DNA from: Pukyongia salina
GTDB lineage: Bacteria > Bacteroidota > Bacteroidia > Flavobacteriales > Flavobacteriaceae
Assembly: GCF_002966125.1 (NCBI RefSeq)
Contig: NZ_CP027062.1
Coordinates: 3,024,501 to 3,088,500 of the forward strand
DNA length: 64,000 nucleotides
Direction: 5' to 3'
The translations under genes and the position numbers were made by a program. Every line of letters begins with the position of its first letter. Position 1 is the stretch's first letter. The notes under the pieces were generated by a model. The model was not told where the DNA came from. It did not search any database and was given only the letters and a program-made list of their open reading frames with translations. Shown piece by piece: positions 44,271 to 53,033 of the stretch.

Positions 44271-44434
44271 TTGGTCAAAGACTGAAGAAAACTTGTTCGA
44301 TTTACACATCTTTGCGTTAATGCCTTACTAAGTTATATAAATTTTACAGGGAATGGTCGTCTCCACAGATTTTCAGAAAAGAAAATCAGAAGCCAGGGTG
44401 ATGTGAGTTGTGGTGTTATGGTTATTTTTCATTC

Positions 44435-45157
44435 TCATTCGTCCAGATAGTTATTAATAAGTGCTTGTAGATTATCAATGTCATCTATAGTTTTCTTGTA
44501 CCATTTTATTTGATTCGATTCTAAAGTAATTATTCGGTAATGGACCAAATTTTTAAAATATGAATCGTTCCAGATTAATTTAATGTTTCTAGGTTTTGCA
44601 TACTCTTGAAATGTAAGATCTGTAAAGTTTTCTAAAAAATAAGGTCTATTTACTTGATTTACACTTCGTTCAAGGTCGAGAAGATCTCCTAAAACCACAT
44701 AGTTGTCTTCAAAGAGTTTTACCACAGCCAGCCTGATTTCATCATCTTTTAGTACCTGAAGTCCAGACGATTTTAAGTCTTCATAAAAAGCGGTATTTAC
44801 ACGTTCAAAACGAAACCCATAAACTTTTCCAAATAGCTTATTTACATCAGTATTGTTATCATATTCTGGATAGGTTAGCAGAGAATCAAGTCTATATAGT
44901 CCTATCAGATCTAGAGAATCTTTTCTTAGGGCATTTTCTAAAATTGATTTGTCTAATTTTAAACCACTGGACAATTCGGTTAAAATACCTCTTTCTTTTT
45001 TGGTGGCAACCTTAGCAGTATTCCAATTATTTACCTGAAGTGCCAAAAGAATCCCGATCATTACAAGAAATATTTCGCCAATTGCGTATAGAATGTACTT
45101 ACTGAATTTGTTTTCAGACAGCATTCGTTGTCTAATCTTTCGAAAGAACTTAATCAT
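44435..45157 (-). CDS. DUF6090 family membrane protein (copy E)
   Basis: 240 residues, opening MIKFFRKIRQRMLSENKFSKY, shared transmembrane helix (IGEIFLVMIGILLALQVNN) and a divergent helical body. The leader ends ACTATCCTCTAATG, like copies A and F. Its 5' flank (AATAATAAAGCAGAACG on +) resembles the 5' flanks of cassette copies F and G. Function unknown. Confidence 0.85.
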   Translation of the reverse strand: MIKFFRKIRQRMLSENKFSKYILYAIGEIFLVMIGILLALQVNNWNTAKVATKKERGILTELSSGLKLDKSILENALRKDSLDLIGLYRLDSLLTYPEYDNNTDVNKLFGKVYGFRFERVNTAFYEDLKSSGLQVLKDDEIRLAVVKLFEDNYVVLGDLLDLERSVNQVNRPYFLENFTDLTFQEYAKPRNIKLIWNDSYFKNLVHYRIITLESNQIKWYKKTIDDIDNLQALINNYLDE

Positions 45158-45213
45158 TAGAGGATAGTTTCACTAAAGGTATGATATTTAAGCAATTGAG
45201 TGTTAAAATAATA

Positions 45214-45430
45214 AAGCAGAACGTTCCTGTATAACCCTAGTGGCAGTTGGCGGCTGATTTAGAAGGACAAAATTTGCATCCCTGTAATCGCCTTTGGCAC
45301 TACAGGATATACGATACGGAAGCATAGATGCGCCGGATGGTACAGTATTCAGTTATCTATATTAGTATTTTTTGTGAGAAGTATGCGACCTGGCAGATCT
45401 AGCGCTGCATTATATGCATTGTTGTAGCAC
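45214..45430. repeat. attC-like repeat, type I left arm with type III right arm
   Basis: Left: AGAACGTTCCTGTATAACC and GTTGGCGGCTGATT. Apical hairpin: CCTGTAATCGCC ... CACTACAGG. Right: GCGCCGGATGGTACAGTATT, GATCTAGCGCTGCATTATAT, GCATTGTTGTAGCAC. A hybrid of the two arm types. Confidence 0.8.
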
Positions 45431-45437
45431 GTTCTTG

Positions 45438-45953
45438 TTATTCCTCCATCTTCAGAGGTGAATGATGCTCATGGACTATTCTCCATCCATTATTAGTTTT
45501 TAGAAACAGCAAAGAAATTTGTTCGTTCACAACTGCGAGATCTTCTCCAAACTTCAAATGAAAATCAGAGTGTAGGGTAACATTAGCAACATCACCATAA
45601 ACATTTATCTTCATATCGTTCAAATCAAATTTGATAACTTCAGTTACAGATCCGAATATACTTCGTTCAAATTCTTCATTTTGCTTACCATCATTTCTAG
45701 GTTCTCCATTTTTAAATTCAGTGAACTTTGGGCCATAAGCATGAAATGATATAAGTCTGTCAATATCATTATCTTTTACACTTTGCACAATACTGTCCAT
45801 TGTGAGCTTAACTTCCTTCTTCGCATCTGGAAATTCAGCGTTTAATAGATCGATTTTTACCTCATCTGCTCTAACTTCTTGAACTTCTTTTTTACAACCC
45901 ATAATTTGAAATCCAAATAGAATGGCTAATGCAATTGTGAACCTTGTTTTCAT
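45438..45953 (-). CDS. SnoaL/NTF2-like lipoprotein
   Basis: 171 residues. The lipobox MGC places Cys near residue 19. The body shows an NTF2-like pattern: MDSIVQSVKDNDIDRLISFH, EVIKFDLNDMKINVYGDVAN, WRIVHEHHSPLK. It is bounded by the inverted repeat GTTGTAGCAC-N-TTC / GAA-N-GTGCTACAAC (45421-45433 and 46023-46035), so it is a single-gene cassette. Function unknown. Confidence 0.8.
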   Translation of the reverse strand: MKTRFTIALAILFGFQIMGCKKEVQEVRADEVKIDLLNAEFPDAKKEVKLTMDSIVQSVKDNDIDRLISFHAYGPKFTEFKNGEPRNDGKQNEEFERSIFGSVTEVIKFDLNDMKINVYGDVANVTLHSDFHLKFGEDLAVVNEQISLLFLKTNNGWRIVHEHHSPLKMEE

Positions 45954-46026
45954 AATATTGTAATTGATTGGTTAGTTATTGATTTTCAAGGTACAACAAT
46001 AAATGTGAAGTGGGATTTATGGAATG

Positions 46027-46246
46027 TGCTACAACGGTATTGTATATGATTTCGTGGCGGCTTGATGGCTGATTCGGAAGAACAAAATTTGCATCCCTGT
46101 AGTAGCCTATGGCAATACAGGATATACGAATCGGAAGCCAGGCCGAGCTGCTAGGTTAATTTGCTTAGTTAACGATATCAATTTTATAAATGTAAATCGT
46201 CTAGATAGCTGTAAACGCAGCCATTTGAATTAAGCGTTGTTGTGCT
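46027..46246. repeat. attC-like repeat, mixed type
   Basis: Left: GCTACAACGGTATTGTATAT, GTGGCGGCTTGATGGC. Apical hairpin CCTGTAGTAGCC ... AATACAGG. Right: GCCAGGCCGAGCTGCTAGG, conserved block GTTAACGATATCAATTTTAT, AGCGTTGTTGTGC. Confidence 0.82.
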
Positions 46247-46255
46247 TTCGTTATT

Positions 46256-47050
46256 TTAATTATCAGTTTTTAGATCGGCTTTGATTAGATTAATTAGTTC
46301 CGTTACCTGTTCCTCTGCTTGCTTATATTCTTTAAGATCTAATGGTGCATTAGTATTAATTAATGTCATTATATTCATAAATAATGGATCATCAAATAGA
46401 ACTTTAAATTGCTTCATTATTTCGCTGAAATAATATTCTTTTTCCGCTTGTGTGAAGTTCTTAGAAAGAATTTGTTTATGACTTGGATCTATTGGATAAC
46501 TGTAAAGAAAATTCACTTTCTTAATTATGATATCAGATAATACTTCCAGAAGATTTTTTTTTGTAGTATCCCAACGATTCAAAATAGTCTGATATGTTTT
46601 CTCTAAATTCTGAAGTTTAAATTTAATAGAATCATTAGATATAAGATCAAAATTCCCACTACTTACCATTTCTTTAAATGTAACTTGATTTATATGAAGA
46701 TCTTCCCATGTCGAAACCGAATTGAAGTATGGTATCACATTCTTTATGGCGTCTTTATCCTCATTGAAGCTATAATTTATAAATGCATTTGCTGCCTTTA
46801 AACGATTTTCTTCAATAGTGTAACGTTCACTCCACAACCCTTTGTTTTCTTCCAAATCCTCAACAAGTCGCACTAAGTAACTACGCTCTGCTCGGCGTGT
46901 TTTTCTTTCTTCATTAGCATTATTAATCTGTAGTGCAATTAAAATTCCAATTACAACAAGCACTATTTCACCAATCGCATAAAGGAAATATTTGCTGAAT
47001 TTGTTTTCAGTCAGTAATTTTTGTCGAATTCTTCGGAAGAATTTTATCAT
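46256..47050 (-). CDS. DUF6090 family membrane protein (copy F)
   Basis: 264 residues, opening MIKFFRRIRQKLLTENKFSKY, shared transmembrane helix and divergent helical body. It sits between two well-preserved repeats as a cassette; its 3' flank in gene sense (AAAATAACGAAAGCACAACA) is common to copies D and G. The leader ends ACTAACCTCTAATG. Function unknown. Confidence 0.85.
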   Translation of the reverse strand: MIKFFRRIRQKLLTENKFSKYFLYAIGEIVLVVIGILIALQINNANEERKTRRAERSYLVRLVEDLEENKGLWSERYTIEENRLKAANAFINYSFNEDKDAIKNVIPYFNSVSTWEDLHINQVTFKEMVSSGNFDLISNDSIKFKLQNLEKTYQTILNRWDTTKKNLLEVLSDIIIKKVNFLYSYPIDPSHKQILSKNFTQAEKEYYFSEIMKQFKVLFDDPLFMNIMTLINTNAPLDLKEYKQAEEQVTELINLIKADLKTDN

Positions 47051-47111
47051 TAGAGGTTAGTTTCTCTAAAGATATAATATTTAATTTTTTACGGTTTCGA
47101 AATAATGAAGG

Positions 47112-47339
47112 ACAACGTTCCTGTATAACGCTTGTGGCGGTTGGCGGCTGTGATTCGGAGTGATTCATTTTGCGGAGCAAAAGTGGGAAACCCGTAGTGC
47201 CGGAGGCTACTACTGGGTGTGCGAATCAGAAGCCAGGCCGAGCCGCTAAGTTATTTTGTTTAGTTAAAGATATCAATTTTATAGATGCAAATCGACAAAC
47301 CACTCATAAACACAGCCATTTGCGGTATGCGTTGTTGGC
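47112..47339. repeat. attC-like repeat, type I
   Basis: Left: ACAACGTTCCTGTATAACGC, GGCGGTTGGCGGCTGTGATT. Apical hairpins TTTTGCGGAGCAAAA (47168-47182) and GTAGTGCCGGAGGCTAC (47194-47210). Then GCGAATCAGAAGCCAGGCC, conserved block GTTAAAGATATCAATTTTAT (47263-47282), ATAAACACAGCCATTTGC and GCGTTGTTGGC. Arms fold as an imperfect palindrome. Confidence 0.88.
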
Positions 47340-47355
47340 GGTTCGTTTTATAACA

Positions 47356-47712
47356 TTAGATGCTTTCTCCAAATGTTAGAAGATTATTGTCAGGATCAAG
47401 TATGGAAAATTCTTTTTGCCCCCAAGGTTTGATTTCCAAGGGTCCGTTTGGGTGTATTTTAGTTTTTTTATCCAATAGAGATTTGTAAAATTCATCAATA
47501 TTATCAGTTCTAATATAAACTTGCCCATAATTTTCTTTTGGGTCAAGATCTCGAAACTTAAAAAAGTGAATTTGAATTTTGTCTTTTTCAACCATCAAAT
47601 ATTCGTCGTAGTCGACGCTACCAAAATCCTTGAATTCCAAAATAGTTATATAGAATTCTCTGGTAACAATTTTGTCCCGCATAGGTAATTTCGGATTTAT
47701 TTCTGTTAGCAT
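47356..47712 (-). CDS. VOC (glyoxalase/bleomycin-resistance-like) protein
   Basis: 118 residues. The vicinal oxygen chelate fold pattern is visible: TREFYITILEFKDFGSVDYD, QVYIRTDNIDEFYKSLL and EFSILDPDNNLLTF. Members bind metals or drugs of many kinds; no activity can be named. Bounded by the perfect inverted repeat GTTGGCGGT / ACCGCCAAC (47334-47342 and 47786-47794), a single-gene cassette. Confidence 0.88.
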   Translation of the reverse strand: MLTEINPKLPMRDKIVTREFYITILEFKDFGSVDYDEYLMVEKDKIQIHFFKFRDLDPKENYGQVYIRTDNIDEFYKSLLDKKTKIHPNGPLEIKPWGQKEFSILDPDNNLLTFGESI

Positions 47713-47787
47713 AGATCAACTATTGACATTTGTGAATTTCAAAATCGACTTTGTTTAAATTTATTTGGTCCAGCGTTCTTAAATGAC

Positions 47788-47917
47788 CGCCAACGTGTTC
47801 TTGTATGGTTTCGTTGCGTTTGCACTAAGTTAGCAAATAAACAGAAATCCATTGTTCAGAGGCGACAGACATTCCGAGTAGGAATTTCCAAGCAATGAAA
47901 TATTCACGTTGTTAGGC
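47788..47917. repeat. attC-like repeat, type IV (about 130 bp)
   Basis: CGCCAACGTGTTCTTGTATG and GTTTCGTTGCG at the left, a short apical CATTCCGAGTAGGAATTTCC palindrome-like core, and GAAATATTCACGTTGTTAGG at the right. Not similar inside to types I-III but same outer plan. Confidence 0.7.
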
Positions 47918-47948
47918 TTAGTTGAAAATGCGCGATATATAAATCGGC

Positions 47949-48632
47949 CTATTCACATTTCATATTTGACATACCAGCTGTCATTCTACTATAAAAATGA
48001 TTACTGTTTAGTTTCTGTTTATACTCGATACTTAGGTTATCGTTTAATCGAGTGATAAACTTTGAGCAGTTAGTAAAATAGGGACGTATGTAATCATCGG
48101 CAAGTTCATTGTCCTTTTTTGATTTTACCACACTCTTTATCTTTTTGTAAACAAATTCTTCTTTTTTGCGATCAAATAAATAATAATAAAAAGCTCCATG
48201 AGAAAAATACTCCGTAAGTATATATTCATCACTTGTAATTATTATTCTATGTAAACGATTAAGCCCGAAAACACTGCCAATTTTTAATCTCGAATAATAG
48301 TTTTTACCATCGTATAATTCAGAGATTTTAGCTTGACTTATTTTTTTTAATTTTCCTTTTTCATTATAATAATGAACCTTTGCTGTTGAAATTAGGTAGT
48401 CCGAGTCTGAAGAGCTATCTAAAAACGCTTTAACTGTATTTGGAAATCTATGCATAATTACCTTCTCTCCATCTACCTTTATAAAATATCCAGCTGGTCC
48501 TTCTGAATTTTTATTTAATTTCTTATTTAATTTTTCCATCTTCGCCTTACGCTCTTCCTTTGTAAGAGTCTTTGACTGACAAAAAGCGGAATAACTTCCA
48601 ATAATAAAAGTGAGTAGAATTAATTTTCTCAT
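47949..48632 (-). CDS. Secreted protein, unknown
   Basis: 227 residues with a signal peptide (cleavage near FCQS, residue 18). The next region is charged (TKEERKAKMEKLNKKLNKNS), then beta-rich segments with many Tyr and Phe (YFSHGAFYYYLFDRKKEEF). No family recognised. Between a type IV and a type III repeat; its boundary inverted repeat is eroded (GTTAGGCTTA / TTAAGGCAC). Confidence 0.6.
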   Translation of the reverse strand: MRKLILLTFIIGSYSAFCQSKTLTKEERKAKMEKLNKKLNKNSEGPAGYFIKVDGEKVIMHRFPNTVKAFLDSSSDSDYLISTAKVHYYNEKGKLKKISQAKISELYDGKNYYSRLKIGSVFGLNRLHRIIITSDEYILTEYFSHGAFYYYLFDRKKEEFVYKKIKSVVKSKKDNELADDYIRPYFTNCSKFITRLNDNLSIEYKQKLNSNHFYSRMTAGMSNMKCE

Positions 48633-48677
48633 TTGAAGTATAAATTTTAATAATAAAAATATTTTCGTTTTTTAATT

Positions 48678-48896
48678 AAGGCACATTCCTAAATATAATG
48701 CGGCGAGATTCGAAGTGAATCATCCCGACGAAAGTCGGGAGCAAGAAGCCCTGTAGTAGCCTGGGAACTACAGGATATACGAATCGGAAGCATAGGGGCG
48801 CCGGATGATATACTATTTAGTTATCTAAATTAGTATTTTTTGCGAGAAGTATGCGACCTGGCAGATCTAGCGCTGCACTATATGCGTAGTTGGTAT
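48678..48896. repeat. attC-like repeat, type III
   Basis: Left: AAGGCACATTCCTAAATATA and ATGCGGCGAGATTCG. Apical hairpins ATCCCGACGAAAGTCGGGA and CCTGTAGTAGCC ... ACTACAGG. Right: GCGCCGGATGATATACTATT, GATCTAGCGCTGCACTATAT, GCGTAGTTGG. ATATAATGCGGCG pairs with the right-arm CGCTGCACTATAT. Confidence 0.8.
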
Positions 48897-49648
48897 TAGT
48901 TTTCTATTAGTTTAATCATTTCTTTGGCGACAATTGCTGAAGATGGAAGAAACATGGTCGTCACAATTCTCTTATCAATAACTATATCGTGTTTATCATT
49001 CAAATCACTTTTAGTTTGAAATATGCCTCCATTATTTCTTAATTGGTCCTCTAGCATTACAGGTAATAAACTTCCTTCTTTAGCCCAACTTTTAGTAATC
49101 TCAGTTGAATTTGGAAAACCTGTCACTTTTATACCTTTAACCATATAATCTCCATTACTAAGTTTAACATTTGCAAAAGCACCAGGACCATGTCCACAAC
49201 CTCCAACTATTCCATCATTTTCGTAAATGTTAGCTATTATTGATAATAATTTTTGATTATTGGCTACATCAAACAATGGTCCATATCCACCGCCAATAAA
49301 AACAGCTTTATAGTTTTTATAATCAACTTGGTCAGGTGTTAATGAATTTTCAACATTGCCGTAAAAATTTTCATATTTTATAGTATAACTACTAATTCCA
49401 ACAGGATCCATTGAGAAAGGGACCTTTCCTCCAGTGGGTGAAACAAAATCAACTTTGTATCCGTGAGAAACAAAAACATGATATGGAGGTGCTACTTCCC
49501 AAAGATTGTTACCTGCAAAGTGTTTCTCTGCATCTCCCATATCCTCGGTGTTCGACACGATAATTAATATTCGTTCGTTTTCGGTTACATCATTTTTACA
49601 GGAGCTAAAGATTAATATTATCAGCAATGAAAAAAGTATGTTTTTCAT
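48896..49648 (-). CDS. DJ-1/PfpI-like lipoprotein
   Basis: 250 residues. The lipobox FSSC puts a lipid Cys near residue 17. The PfpI/DJ-1 fold shows VFVSHGYKVDFVSPTGGKVP and VFIGGGYGPLFDV, and the nucleophile elbow GGCGHGPGAF keeps the catalytic-type Cys followed by Gly-His-Gly. Such proteins act as glyoxalase-III-like, deglycase or chaperone proteins; a periplasmic role is suggested by the lipobox. Unit bounded left by GTTGGTATTA. Confidence 0.85.
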   Translation of the reverse strand: MKNILFSLLIILIFSSCKNDVTENERILIIVSNTEDMGDAEKHFAGNNLWEVAPPYHVFVSHGYKVDFVSPTGGKVPFSMDPVGISSYTIKYENFYGNVENSLTPDQVDYKNYKAVFIGGGYGPLFDVANNQKLLSIIANIYENDGIVGGCGHGPGAFANVKLSNGDYMVKGIKVTGFPNSTEITKSWAKEGSLLPVMLEDQLRNNGGIFQTKSDLNDKHDIVIDKRIVTTMFLPSSAIVAKEMIKLIEN

Positions 49649-49712
49649 ATTTTAATTGATTGAGTTTTTATAAGACAATAAATTAAAAAGAATGTTACGG
49701 TAATTCAATTAT

Positions 49713-49944
49713 GGCTAACGGTCCTGTATAACGCTCGTGGCGTATGGCGGCTGTGATTCAGGGTCACTCATCCCGACGAAAGTCGAGAGAAAGAAGCCCT
49801 GTAGTAGCCTGTGGCACTACAGGATATACGAATCGGAAGCAATGGTGCGCCGGATGATATACTATTTGGTTATCTAAATTAGTATTTTTTGTGAGAAGTA
49901 CGCGGCGTGGCAGATCTAGCGCTGCATTATATGCGTTGTTGGCA
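49713..49944. repeat. attC-like repeat, type I left arm with type III right arm
   Basis: Left: GGCTAACGGTCCTGTATAAC, GTGGCGTATGGCGGCTGTG. Apical hairpin CCTGTAGTAGCC ... CACTACAGG (49798-49823). Right: GCGCCGGATGATATACTATT, GATCTAGCGCTGCATTATAT, GCGTTGTTGGC. Arms of two types are combined. Confidence 0.85.
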
Positions 49945-49951
49945 TTAGTTT

Positions 49952-50494
49952 TTATTCCACTTTAAATTTATCAAAAGTATATTCAAAATTCAGTTTAACA
50001 TTTGGGTCGTTCGAGACAAAAAGTCCACAACCACCTTCAAATATTGTCACTTCACTTTTGTCATGAGAGAACCTAACAAAGGAGAAAACATCTTTAACTC
50101 CTTTTGATTTATTCCCATTTAGGATTGACCATTCTTTATCAACACCATACTCGCATTCCTGTATTGGTTTATTAATTAATTTACCAAGAGTTTCATTTTC
50201 TTTCACTTTATAAACTTGCCATAAATCAGGTTCGTCTTTGAAATTGTTCTTTTTCATTTTTTTATTCAATTCCGAATTATCAAATAAGTTTATTTTGATA
50301 TGATCTCCATCAAAATCACCTTCGATTTCTAAATACTTGTCAAATCCGATAAATTTTATAAAAAAAAGCCAAGGTAAATAATCATCATTCTCCGTATCAT
50401 TATTGTAGTCAACTTTATAAATTTCTTCAACTGTTTTTCCAATAATTAGTTTCAAAAAATCGCCAAGTTTCATTCTATTTACTCTCTTTTTCAA
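49952..50494 (-). CDS. Unknown protein (cassette gene)
   Basis: 180 residues, no signal peptide, many acidic residues (TENDDYLPWLFFIKFIGFDK, LEIEGDFDGDHIKINLF) and a C-terminal beta segment ending with TIFEGGCGLFVSND. Not recognised; the style (small, cytoplasmic, single gene) recalls immunity-like proteins but no family can be named. Bounded by the perfect inverted repeat GTTGGCATTA / TAATGCCAAC (49938-49947 and 50497-50506). Confidence 0.7.
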   Translation of the reverse strand: MKKRVNRMKLGDFLKLIIGKTVEEIYKVDYNNDTENDDYLPWLFFIKFIGFDKYLEIEGDFDGDHIKINLFDNSELNKKMKKNNFKDEPDLWQVYKVKENETLGKLINKPIQECEYGVDKEWSILNGNKSKGVKDVFSFVRFSHDKSEVTIFEGGCGLFVSNDPNVKLNFEYTFDKFKVE

Positions 50495-50500
50495 ATTAAT

Positions 50501-50728
50501 GCCAACGTTCCTGTATAACGCTAGTGGCGGTTGGCGGCTGTGATTCGGAGTGAGTCATATTGCGGAGCAAAAGTGGGAAACCCGTAGTGCCGAAGGCTAC
50601 TACTGGGTGTGCGAATCAGAAGCTACGGCGGAGCCGCATCTACGGTTTTATCCGAAAGACTAATTTACAATAATTGGGGAGATATAATGCTAGCCAAATC
50701 TAGCCATAAATACATATGCGTTGTTGGC
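50501..50728. repeat. attC-like repeat, type I left arm with type VI right arm
   Basis: Left: GCCAACGTTCCTGTATAACG, GGCGGTTGGCGGCTGTGATT. Apical hairpins around ATTGCGGAGCAAAA and GTAGTGCCGAAGGCTAC. Right: CGGAGCCGCATCTACGGTTT, TTGGGGAGATATAATG, CATATGCGTTGTTGGC. A hybrid. Confidence 0.85.
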
Positions 50729-50733
50729 ACCAG

Positions 50734-51456
50734 TTATTGAAACGTTTTATCAGGATTTTCTGGATCGAATCCTGGAAAATCATCTGGAATTACTCTTTTT
50801 ATGAGTTCATCTCCCATTATTCGATAAGCAATTTTTGGAACGCCATCTATGGATATTACCCGCAAAGCTTGAGAGACGTGCTTATTCCTAGTATTTATAA
50901 AGAGATTAATTCTCAAATCATGATCGTCACTAAAATTAAACCTTAATGCATCCATTATTCCTTTTTTAGGGTATAAATTTCCGAATAGATGATTGTGCCT
51001 AGTCCAAAATTTTCCATTTGCCAAATCAACCTGTTCGTTCAAGTCAATCCATTCCACTTGTATATCAAAAACAGGATATTCTGATTGGTTTGTTAGGTGT
51101 AACGAAATTCCCTTTTTGCCTTTCATGAACGACGGTGTGAAATAAGCAATACTATCACCACCAGTTGAATATCCAATCAAATCTTTTGTTTGAGCTTTCA
51201 AGTTTTCCGTCAATGAAATTATACTGGATTTAACCGCGCCAAACTCTTCCTCAATTTTCTGTTGTTTTTTTACCCGCACAAATTGACCAAACATCCAGCT
51301 TAGTAAAAATAATGCAGCAGAAAAGTTAGAAATAAACACCGTAAATTTATTATCCTCTTCTTCCGAAAAATAGACTCGATAAATTCCCCACAGAATACTG
51401 ATTAAGGATTGAATCCAAAATTCTTTTATAATTTGCTTGAAAACTTTTCTCTTCAT
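50734..51456 (-). CDS. Membrane-anchored unknown protein (cassette gene)
   Basis: 240 residues from ATG 51456. The reading frame is open upstream to 51588, but that part is translated repeat DNA and is excluded. Two membrane helices lie near the N-terminus (about residues 13-26 and 37-58), followed by a large soluble domain with DLIGYSTGGDSIAYFTPSFM and ISIDGVPKIAYRIMGDEL. Not recognised. Bounded by the perfect inverted repeat GTTGGCACCA / TGGTGCCAAC (50723-50732 and 51469-51478). Confidence 0.7.
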   Translation of the reverse strand: MKRKVFKQIIKEFWIQSLISILWGIYRVYFSEEEDNKFTVFISNFSAALFLLSWMFGQFVRVKKQQKIEEEFGAVKSSIISLTENLKAQTKDLIGYSTGGDSIAYFTPSFMKGKKGISLHLTNQSEYPVFDIQVEWIDLNEQVDLANGKFWTRHNHLFGNLYPKKGIMDALRFNFSDDHDLRINLFINTRNKHVSQALRVISIDGVPKIAYRIMGDELIKRVIPDDFPGFDPENPDKTFQ

Positions 51457-51472
51457 TTTGTCATTAATTGGT

Positions 51473-51680
51473 GCCAACGGTTTTGTATATGATTTTGTGG
51501 CGCTCCGCCGGCTGCGAGTCGGTATGAAACAAAAACGCGGTAGCGTTTCGTGGGAAGCTGCGAAGCAGAAGCCGCGGCAAGGCGGCATTTACGGTTTTAT
51601 CCGATAGACTAATTTACAATTAAATGGGGAGATTTTGGCATGGCTCAAATTGAGCCATAAATTATATGCGTTGTTGTAGC
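51473..51680. repeat. attC-like repeat, type VI
   Basis: Left: GCCAACGGTTTTGTATATG, TTGTGGCGCTCCGCCGGCTG. Apical hairpin AAAACGCGGTAGCGTTTCG. Right: GGCGGCATTTACGGTTTTAT, TGGGGAGATTTTGGCATGG, AATTATATGCGTTGTTGTAG. Confidence 0.82.
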
Positions 51681-52015
51681 GTCGTTTATTTAATTGGCTT
51701 ATTGCTGAAACAGCCATCCTTCTTCATTTTATTAATCAACTTTTGATATAAATTATATAAACGTTGATATTCATCGCGGTCAAACCAATGAACATAATAA
51801 GAATAATCCGCGCACCAATGCTCATCAGATTCTCTCAATGCATGCCTTTCATAGTAATATAGTCTAGCAAGCCTAATTGTGATTTCTATCCGGATAATGA
51901 CATCTGGTAATTCATTGATGCTTTTGCCGTTATAACCAAGTCGAGCCAATTCACCCTCGATTTGTTCTATTAATTTATCTATCATCCAATAAATGCGCTA
52001 CAACGTTCCTGTATA
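51661..52015. repeat. Identical 355-bp cassette, copy 1
   Basis: Aligned by eye, 51661-52015 and 56923-57277 show no mismatch (355 bp). The match covers the 99-residue gene plus both cassette boundaries (GTTGTAGCG / CGCTACAAC). It stops inside the flanking repeats on both sides: the base before differs (A vs C) and the bases after differ (ACGCT vs TAATG). Confidence 0.92.
51686..51985 (-). CDS. Small alpha-helical unknown protein (duplicated cassette gene, copy 1)
   Basis: 99 residues, no signal peptide, largely helical and aromatic in the middle (YYYERHALRESDEHWCADYS, WFDRDEYQRLYNLYQ). Not recognised. An identical protein is encoded at 56948-57247. It is the only gene of a 332-bp cassette bounded by GTTGTAGCG (51673-51681) and CGCTACAAC (51996-52004). 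The perfect identity indicates a very recent copying event. Confidence 0.78.
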   Translation of the reverse strand: MIDKLIEQIEGELARLGYNGKSINELPDVIIRIEITIRLARLYYYERHALRESDEHWCADYSYYVHWFDRDEYQRLYNLYQKLINKMKKDGCFSNKPIK

Positions 52016-52230
52016 ACGCTAGTGGCGGTTGGCGGCTGTGATTCAGGGTCATTCATCCCGCGTAAGTAGGGATCGATAAGCCCTGTAGTAGCCTGTGGCA
52101 CTACAGGATATACGAATCAGAAGCCAGGCCGAGCCGCTAGGTTAATTTGTTTAGTTAAAGATATCAATTTTATAAATGCAAATCGCCAAACCACCCATAA
52201 ACACAGCCATTTGAGTTATGCGCTGTTAGC
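51997..52230. repeat. attC-like repeat, type I
   Basis: Left: GCTACAACGTTCCTGTATAA, GGCGGTTGGCGGCTGTGATT. Apical hairpins ATCCCGCGTAAGTAGGGAT and CCTGTAGTAGCC ... CACTACAGG (52082-52107). Right: GAATCAGAAGCCAGGCCGAG, conserved block at 52154-52173, CACAGCCATTTGAGTTATGC, TGTTAGCC. Confidence 0.88.
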
Positions 52231-52242
52231 CACTGTGTGTTA

Positions 52243-52896
52243 TTATTCAGCTATAAATTCGTTTTTGTTTTCTCTTATGTATTTTATTCTTAATTCGCCA
52301 ATTTTTTCGATATCAAATAGTTTGTAAAAATCAGTTTCCAAATCATTGAAAAGATTATCGATATAAGACTCACTAAAGCTTTCCATAGTACCATCGTCAT
52401 ATTCCTCAAGTTGGTCTTTGTTTTCTGAATAAATTTTATTCGCACGTTTAATCAATTTAGAGAATTTCTCCGCTCCAATTGTCATAAATCCGATCTCTGC
52501 CATTTCTCCATATTGTCCGCTTGAATTGAAATAGAATTGGTTAAATCCACCATTATTAACTTCTGCTTCCAACCACCAAGTGGAAAAAACCGCTTGTTGA
52601 CCTTTAGTTAATTTTGAGATTTCGTCGAAAGTGTATTGTTCTCCATCTTGATATTTGGTTTCAATATTATCAATAATTGCTTGTTCTAATTTATCGTCAG
52701 CAATCGAATCCAATATTTCAGATGTGAGATATTTATATATTTTCCGATTGTTAAAATCGTCAAGAGTATTTTCAATAAGCAAGTCTATTTCAGATTTTTC
52801 TTTTTTCGGTTCATTTTGTCTTTTGCAGCCGAAGAAGTTTAAAATTGAAAACAGAATCGTTATGGTTAAAAACTTTTTGCTCATTGATTGCTTCAC
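52243..52896 (-). CDS. DUF4375 lipoprotein
   Basis: 217 residues. The lipobox FFGC puts Cys near residue 24. The DUF4375 core (about 85-185) has FSTWWLEAEVNNGGFNQFYF and IGFMTIGAEKFSKLI. DUF4375 proteins are small and often associated with mobile or defence contexts as immunity-like proteins, but this is inference. Bounded by GTTAGCCACT / AGTGGCTAAC (52225-52234 and 52899-52908), with complementarity extending to about 15 bp. Confidence 0.85.
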   Translation of the reverse strand: MKQSMSKKFLTITILFSILNFFGCKRQNEPKKEKSEIDLLIENTLDDFNNRKIYKYLTSEILDSIADDKLEQAIIDNIETKYQDGEQYTFDEISKLTKGQQAVFSTWWLEAEVNNGGFNQFYFNSSGQYGEMAEIGFMTIGAEKFSKLIKRANKIYSENKDQLEEYDDGTMESFSESYIDNLFNDLETDFYKLFDIEKIGELRIKYIRENKNEFIAE

Positions 52897-52901
52897 ATAG
52901 T

Positions 52902-53033
52902 GGCTAACGGTTTTGTATATGAAAAGTAGCGGATTTTACTCACGGACTTTTCGGTTTGGTACTGCCTTAAATTTATAAAATTCATTTTCGATTAAGCACT
53001 TAAACCGCTATTTTTTATATACGTTGTTGTACG
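52902..53033. repeat. attC-like repeat, type II (132 bp)
   Basis: GGCTAACGGTTTTGTATATG, AAAAGTAGCGGATTTTACTC, GGACTTTTCGGTTTGGTACT, CCTTAAATTTATAAAATTC, GATTAAGCACTTAAACCGCT, ATATACGTTGTTGTACGC. Outer arms pair as GTATAT / ATATAC and TAGCGG / CCGCTA. Confidence 0.88.

Noticed and set aside
51457-51588. N-terminal extension of the 50734 gene to 51588
   Set aside because: The extra 44 residues come from repeat DNA (51473 onward); ATG 51456 gives a normal membrane-protein start.
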